This document shows, in pieces, positions 57,101-64,000 of a DNA stretch of 64,000 bases. Under the pieces are notes generated by a model that was given only the letters and a program-made list of their open reading frames with translations, ran no database searches and was not told the origin of the DNA. How positions within the stretch are numbered: position 1 is the stretch's first letter; each line of letters begins with the position of its first letter. Source of the DNA: Allodiplogaster sudhausi. Lineage: Eukaryota > Nematoda > Chromadorea > Rhabditida > Diplogasteridae. The DNA lies in contig CALZFC010000005.1 in assembly GCA_945643635.1 (NCBI GenBank), positions 10,124,501-10,188,500 on the forward strand, read 5' to 3'. A program made the position numbers and the translations under genes.

Positions 57101-58071
57101 AGATAGAGAGTGATAGAGAGGGAGTAAGAGAGAGAAAAAGAGAGACAGAGTAAGATGAAGAGAATGAGAGAAGTCAAATTTCTCTTTTTTCCTCTCTTTG
57201 ACTAATAAAGCGGCACCGTGCTGTCTCATTCATGAATGCACCACTCGGCTATGTTATGGCCGTCGATGGAAATGTTCAGCGCTAATTCGTGCCGTATCAC
57301 TCTTCCCTCTCTCTCTCTGTCTTTATCTCTCTCTCCCTATCTCTCCCTCTCCCTCTCCCCCTCTCTCTCTCTCCCTCTCCCTCTCTCCCTCTCTCTCTAT
57401 ATTTCTCTACCATCTCTGATCACGCTGGTCGTCCGCCATTTATGGCCGAACCAACGATGCCTTTCCTTTCAAAACGACGAGTGTCAGAGGAGACCAGCGG
57501 ACGCCCACGAAATCAGCGATAAACGAGAGAGGAAAAACTGTGTTTGCTTATTCTAAAACCGTTCTCCTATTCCGAGCTTTCCTTGACTCTTTCAAAATCT
57601 AAAAGAGTCACAGTCTCCATCTTCACTCAAGATCCTTGACAAACCCAAATCTACCGTAATCTAGCATCAGCGCTTAGATATGATTTGTGGTATTTTTTGC
57701 GTTATGTTCTATCCACGCCAAGTTAGTCTTCCCGGCGGTGAGCGCCAAATCCAGATAAGAGCGCATTTTCAAGGTCTCCTAATCTTGGCACATTCCAGCT
57801 AACATACGCAACAACAATCTGTCAAAGCGAATGAATTCGTTTGATCCCGTTTTTACCATCCATCCGAGAGAAATCATCGCTGCTTGGCGTAATTTAGCCT
57901 TTCTTACCAATCTATTATTCCTCCCTCCTCACTCGCCCTCCAACCCCAGACATCCAGATCTGGGCTCTCTCTGGGCAACTGCCACCGACCTTGGAAGCTG
58001 TGTGCAGCTTGAGTAGTACCCCCAAGCTGCAAGCAATATGGCATCTTAATTCTAGCGTGTGGTTGGCTCTA

Positions 58072-58102
<31 letters not shown>

Positions 58103-59510
58103 TCCTTCTCCCTCTCTTGCACTCTCTCTCTCTTCCCCTCTCTCTACTCCCTCCTCCAACTTCATGAATGCTGCTCCTCTAGGACGACCTTTCCTCCCCG
58201 CGCCACAGACCCTCGCTGGCCAGGCATATGCGCAGCGCTTATTTTGTATTTGCTCTCAAAGTATCCCTCCCTGGTGCCGGCGCCACCAGAAATGGAACAA
58301 GTTTTGGCGTCGCCTGCCAAGCAAATATGTAGACGTATGTATGTATGCATGGCATGCACCTGAACACTATCTCTCCTCTTCTTGTCAAAAGCATTTTCGC
58401 CTTTTTCGTACCCCCCCCCCCCCCACCTTTTTTTGTTAAAGCGGCGCATCTCTATGGCACAGAAAAGAAAGAAAGAATTAAAAATGAGGGTGAGAGAGAA
58501 AGAAGAAAGATGTTAGAGTAGTTTAAAAAAAATAGAATGAAACCCCCTTTCTTTCATTTCTCATTTGTCCACTTGCCGGCTGCTGCTACTCTACTCCGAT
58601 TCAGAGTCCGACACGATCCATTCACAACTCTCAGCACGCCTGACCGACTATCCAACGCCCACTCTCCCTCTCTCCCTCCCTCTCTCTCTCTCACTCTCTA
58701 TCTTTCCTTCTCTGTCACTCTGTTTTCTCTCTCCAACCCTCGCTCTCTCTTTATCTCTCTGCTTCTCTTGCCCATCCATTCTCTCTTGCTCTCTCCCTCC
58801 TCTCCAAAGTGTGCGCCCCTGGCCGAATATTGGCGCCAATGGCGGAATCCGTACTAGTTGTAGGCATGATCCTCTTCCCCTCTCATATTTACTTTCGAAT
58901 GTTTTCCTCTCTCTCTCTCAGTCTCGAATCGCTTCACATCGTACAAGTATGACTCTATCCACTATGGCCAAGCCGACTGACTCGACTAGTAATGTTAATA
59001 ACGCATTCAACTGCATACATATTTCCAACACGTGTATCCTCATTGTCCTCGGAACAATACCAAATCTCTCGTGTTCTTTGCAGGATTTCGCCTACCTTCG
59101 TCCGCCCTGGTTCGTCGCTCATTTTGGTACGTAAAACAAGCCACGCAAAGATCAGCTTTCTCAGAAGCCGAAGAGTAGAAAATCTCGGGCTTGTAAAACA
59201 AAGTCCTCTCTTTCCATTGTATTTTGCATGCCTTTCTCACTATTTTGTAAAGCCTTTCCGATCTGATATACAGAGGGAAGATGAAGAGACAGACATTACC
59301 AACTAAACTTAATCCCCCCTTTTACCCCTTCGAACACTCTTGTCGCCCTAGACTCCTCCTCATTGTCAGATCGGTACAGCTGCACCCGGTGGATTACGAG
59401 TTTTCATTCCAAAGCCAGGGGAAATTACAGACGCAAAATTTGAACGATTGGGCAGTTTATAAGAAAGGAAATGGCATATTGGGAGGGATTTCTTATGTCA
59501 ACACTAAGAT
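44810..59510. repeat. CT/GA microsatellite domain, part 2
   Basis: Major CT tracts: 45,280-45,415, 47,130-47,330 (about 200 bases), 48,165-48,345, 49,390-49,510, 50,640-50,690, 52,090-52,240, 52,500-52,570, 53,583-53,665, 56,180-56,335, 57,300-57,410, 58,070-58,145 and 58,665-58,800. Major GA tracts: 46,690-46,805, 47,960-48,000, 49,165-49,245, 51,245-51,475 (about 230 bases), 51,868-51,975, 52,660-52,725, 54,075-54,150, 55,518-55,565, 55,690-55,770 and 56,450-56,530. A (CA)n run lies at 49,553-49,571. Runs of C occur near 49,622, 50,271 and 58,412. The inter-tract sequence was scanned for splice-bounded coding frames and tRNA or rRNA signatures without a supported call. Confidence 0.75.
54534..54562. 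repeat. Perfect 12-bp stem hairpin
   Basis: CCGTCGTTCATG and CATGAACGACGG flank a 5-base loop, with A/T-rich sequence outside. It lies away from any called gene, so a terminator or RNA role is not implied. Confidence 0.6.
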
Positions 59511-59514
59511 ATGT

Positions 59515-59579
59515 ATATACATACATACATACATACATACATACATACATACATACATACATACATACATACATACATT
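59515..59579. repeat. (ATAC)n tetranucleotide microsatellite
   Basis: About sixteen uninterrupted ATAC units; the Tyr-Ile-His-Thr repeats in frames across it are artefacts. Confidence 0.95.
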
Positions 59580-62240
<2,661 letters not shown>

Positions 62241-62561
62241 TGAATGGACCCAATTTAAGGCCGGCGGGCCCGTTCACTGGGCCGTGGCACTCGCCACGCC
62301 ATTCTACTGCTGCTGTTGTTATGGCACGAGAACGATAAATCAAGTAGATTGCATTTTGTTTACGACCTAAAATCCACGTGTAGTAACTGCAATGAATTTT
62401 TTGCTCTGAATTAAAAAAAAAAGAATTTGAAAATTCAGTCAGAATCCATTCGAGCTTCGAAGATTGAAGTGATGAAAGAACGCGCTGATGAGTTATTCTG
62501 ACAAAGAGAATGTCTTGCAGTTTCTTCCCACCCTCCTCTGCCTGTCCTCATTTTTAGTAAA
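62241..62561. other. Nothing recognised
   Basis: Mixed-composition sequence between the last CT tract and the fold-back MITE; no exon, RNA gene or repeat could be supported. Confidence 0.4.
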
Positions 62562-63699
62562 TACAGTCCCGCCCAGGATCTTGGTACTAAGGAGGGATCG
62601 GATGCATCGGAGGGATCCAAATGCATCCTCGCTAATAACAATTGTCCTAGGAAAGACTAAAATATTTTAAATGGTACATTAGTTTGCTCATAGAGAACTG
62701 ATGCTACTGTTAAAAAATCGATAATTTCTTATCATTTGATAAGAAGTTATCAGTTTTTGCCTATAAAAAATTTCATTTTAAATATTTTCCAAAGAAATTT
62801 TTACTGTACCATTATTTTGTCTCTACGCACATCCCCAAGCAATAATATAAGAGATTTTATCATTGTTAACCGAAATCGTTAAATCAGACCTTATCACACA
62901 TGTTCATGTTATGTGAAGATTCGCCTTACGATGCTGAAGCTAAATATGAAAATAGTTTTCAAAACTAAGCATCCGTTGACGATATATTCCTGATTGTGTT
63001 TACTTGCATTACTTACTTGAGAAAGAACAGGGCAGGGTGGCCTCGCAGGCCGAGGGGGCGGAGCCTAACCCTTTTTTTCTCTGCCTGTGCTATTTCGCTA
63101 CCTCAAACTTGGGTAATTAAACCGAACGCGAAAATAACGCGAGCTAAAGCTCTAAGATTCAATACGAGTGCAGCAACCTAGATTTGAATAAATCATACTG
63201 GGCTAACATTGAGAGAAAGGTAAAGACAATGGGGAATCCTGAAGAAAATCATACAAAGTAAACACAATCAAAAATTTATCGTCAACGGATGCTTTGTTTT
63301 AAAAACGGCTTTCATATTTTGCATCAGCATCGTAAGGCGAATCTTCACATAACATGAACATGTGTGATAAGGTCTCATTTAACGATTTCGGTTAACAATG
63401 ATAAAATCTCTTATATTATTACTTGGGGATGTGCGTAGAGACAAAATAATGGTACAGGAAAAATTTCTTTGAAAAATATTAAAAATAAAATTTTTTATAG
63501 GCAAAAACTGATAACTTCTTATCAAATGATAAGAAATTATCGATTTTTTAACAGTAGCATCAGTTCCCTATGAGCAAACTAATGTACCATTTAAAATATT
63601 TTAGTCTTTCCTAGGACAATTGTGATTAGCGAGGATGCATTTGGATCCCTCCGATGCATCCGATCCCTCCTTAGTACCAAGATCCTGGGCGGGACTGTA
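62562..63699. mobile_element. Tc1/mariner-type fold-back MITE with about 440-bp inverted arms
   Basis: 62,562-63,003 and 63,258-63,699 are inverted copies with few mismatches; the ends read TACAGTCCCGCCCAGG and its complement. The element is bounded by TA, and CAGT as the first bases after TA is the classic terminus of Tc1-like transposons. The central 254 bases are unique to the element and have no transposase-like frame. It is therefore a non-autonomous element that depends on a transposase elsewhere. Confidence 0.85.
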
Positions 63700-64000
63700 T
63701 GTAGTAATAATTCAGGGACGGGGTACTAGGAGGCAGGAAGGCCTATCTCCCATTCACGCTAAAGTCCCGTGTGTTCAAGTTCAATTCTCTTGCCGCTCAA
63801 AACAACCAGGAAGTTTGAAAGAAAACAAAATCTGAAATCTTTGTGGACTCATCAGTCTCTATCAAAGTCGAACAGCGAAGCGAACGCCACATTCCGTGGC
63901 TGAATGTGGCATTCCAGACATATATCCCTTTGCTCTCTGCGTCTCTCCTTCGTCTCGATTATTTCTGTACTCTTCTCAATTCTCTCTGTATCTGTCTCTG
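63700..64000. other. Right edge of window, nothing recognised
   Basis: No gene was supported. CATTCCGTGGCTGAATGTGGCATTCC at 63,890-63,915 contains a short imperfect inverted repeat. The window ends in a short TCTCTCTG-type run. Confidence 0.35.

Overview
This looks like a stretch of an animal nuclear genome, most likely a nematode or another small-genome invertebrate. The evidence is split genes with mostly 50-300 bp GT-AG introns, signal-anchored Golgi glycosyltransferases, an expanded-type GT14 branching enzyme and tail-to-tail packing. Species assignment is inference. Most long open frames in the window are Leu/Ser- or Arg/Glu-rich translations of (CT)n/(GA)n tracts and are not genes.

Layout. 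1-240 holds a cluster of a short palindromic TGTGACA-type motif. 421-9,060 is dominated by CT/GA microsatellite, with one GC-rich island (6.2-6.4 kb, minus) that could encode the start of a small single-pass membrane protein. 9,843-15,871 (+) is a 24-exon L-fucokinase (FCSK) model of about 902 codons; every intron phase is consistent. Tail-to-tail with it, 24,561-16,644 (-) is a 14-exon secreted or membrane-tethered serine carboxypeptidase (about 566 aa). Its fourth intron carries a 2.56 kb fold-back element with 1.25 kb arms, and another intron carries an inverted copy of one of its own exons. Upstream of it a Mutator-like element is nested, with a 9-bp target duplication, in a TA-flanked MITE. 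30,122-30,985 (+) is the 3' end of an unrecognised tail-anchored protein. It is followed only 96 bp later by a 10-exon GT10 alpha-1,3-fucosyltransferase (31,082-33,404, +). 39,117-36,798 (-) is an 11-exon GT14 core-2/I-branching enzyme, with a broken duplicate at 34.2-36.4 kb whose 5' half is inverted. 39.4-41.3 kb has unassigned exon-like pieces. 41.4-62.2 kb is a long CT/GA-microsatellite domain with no convincing genes beyond one isolated exon-like island. 62,562-63,699 is a Tc1/mariner-type fold-back MITE.

Together the recognisable genes are glycan and secretory-pathway functions: fucose salvage (FCSK), fucose transfer (GT10), GlcNAc branching (GT14) and a secreted peptidase. The genes use an unusually high number of GC-AG introns (four out of about 58 modelled). 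The most notable non-genic signals are the two long hairpin elements, the nested MULE, the templated exon inversion, and a dispersed repeat carrying an E2F-like/CHR-like composite core.
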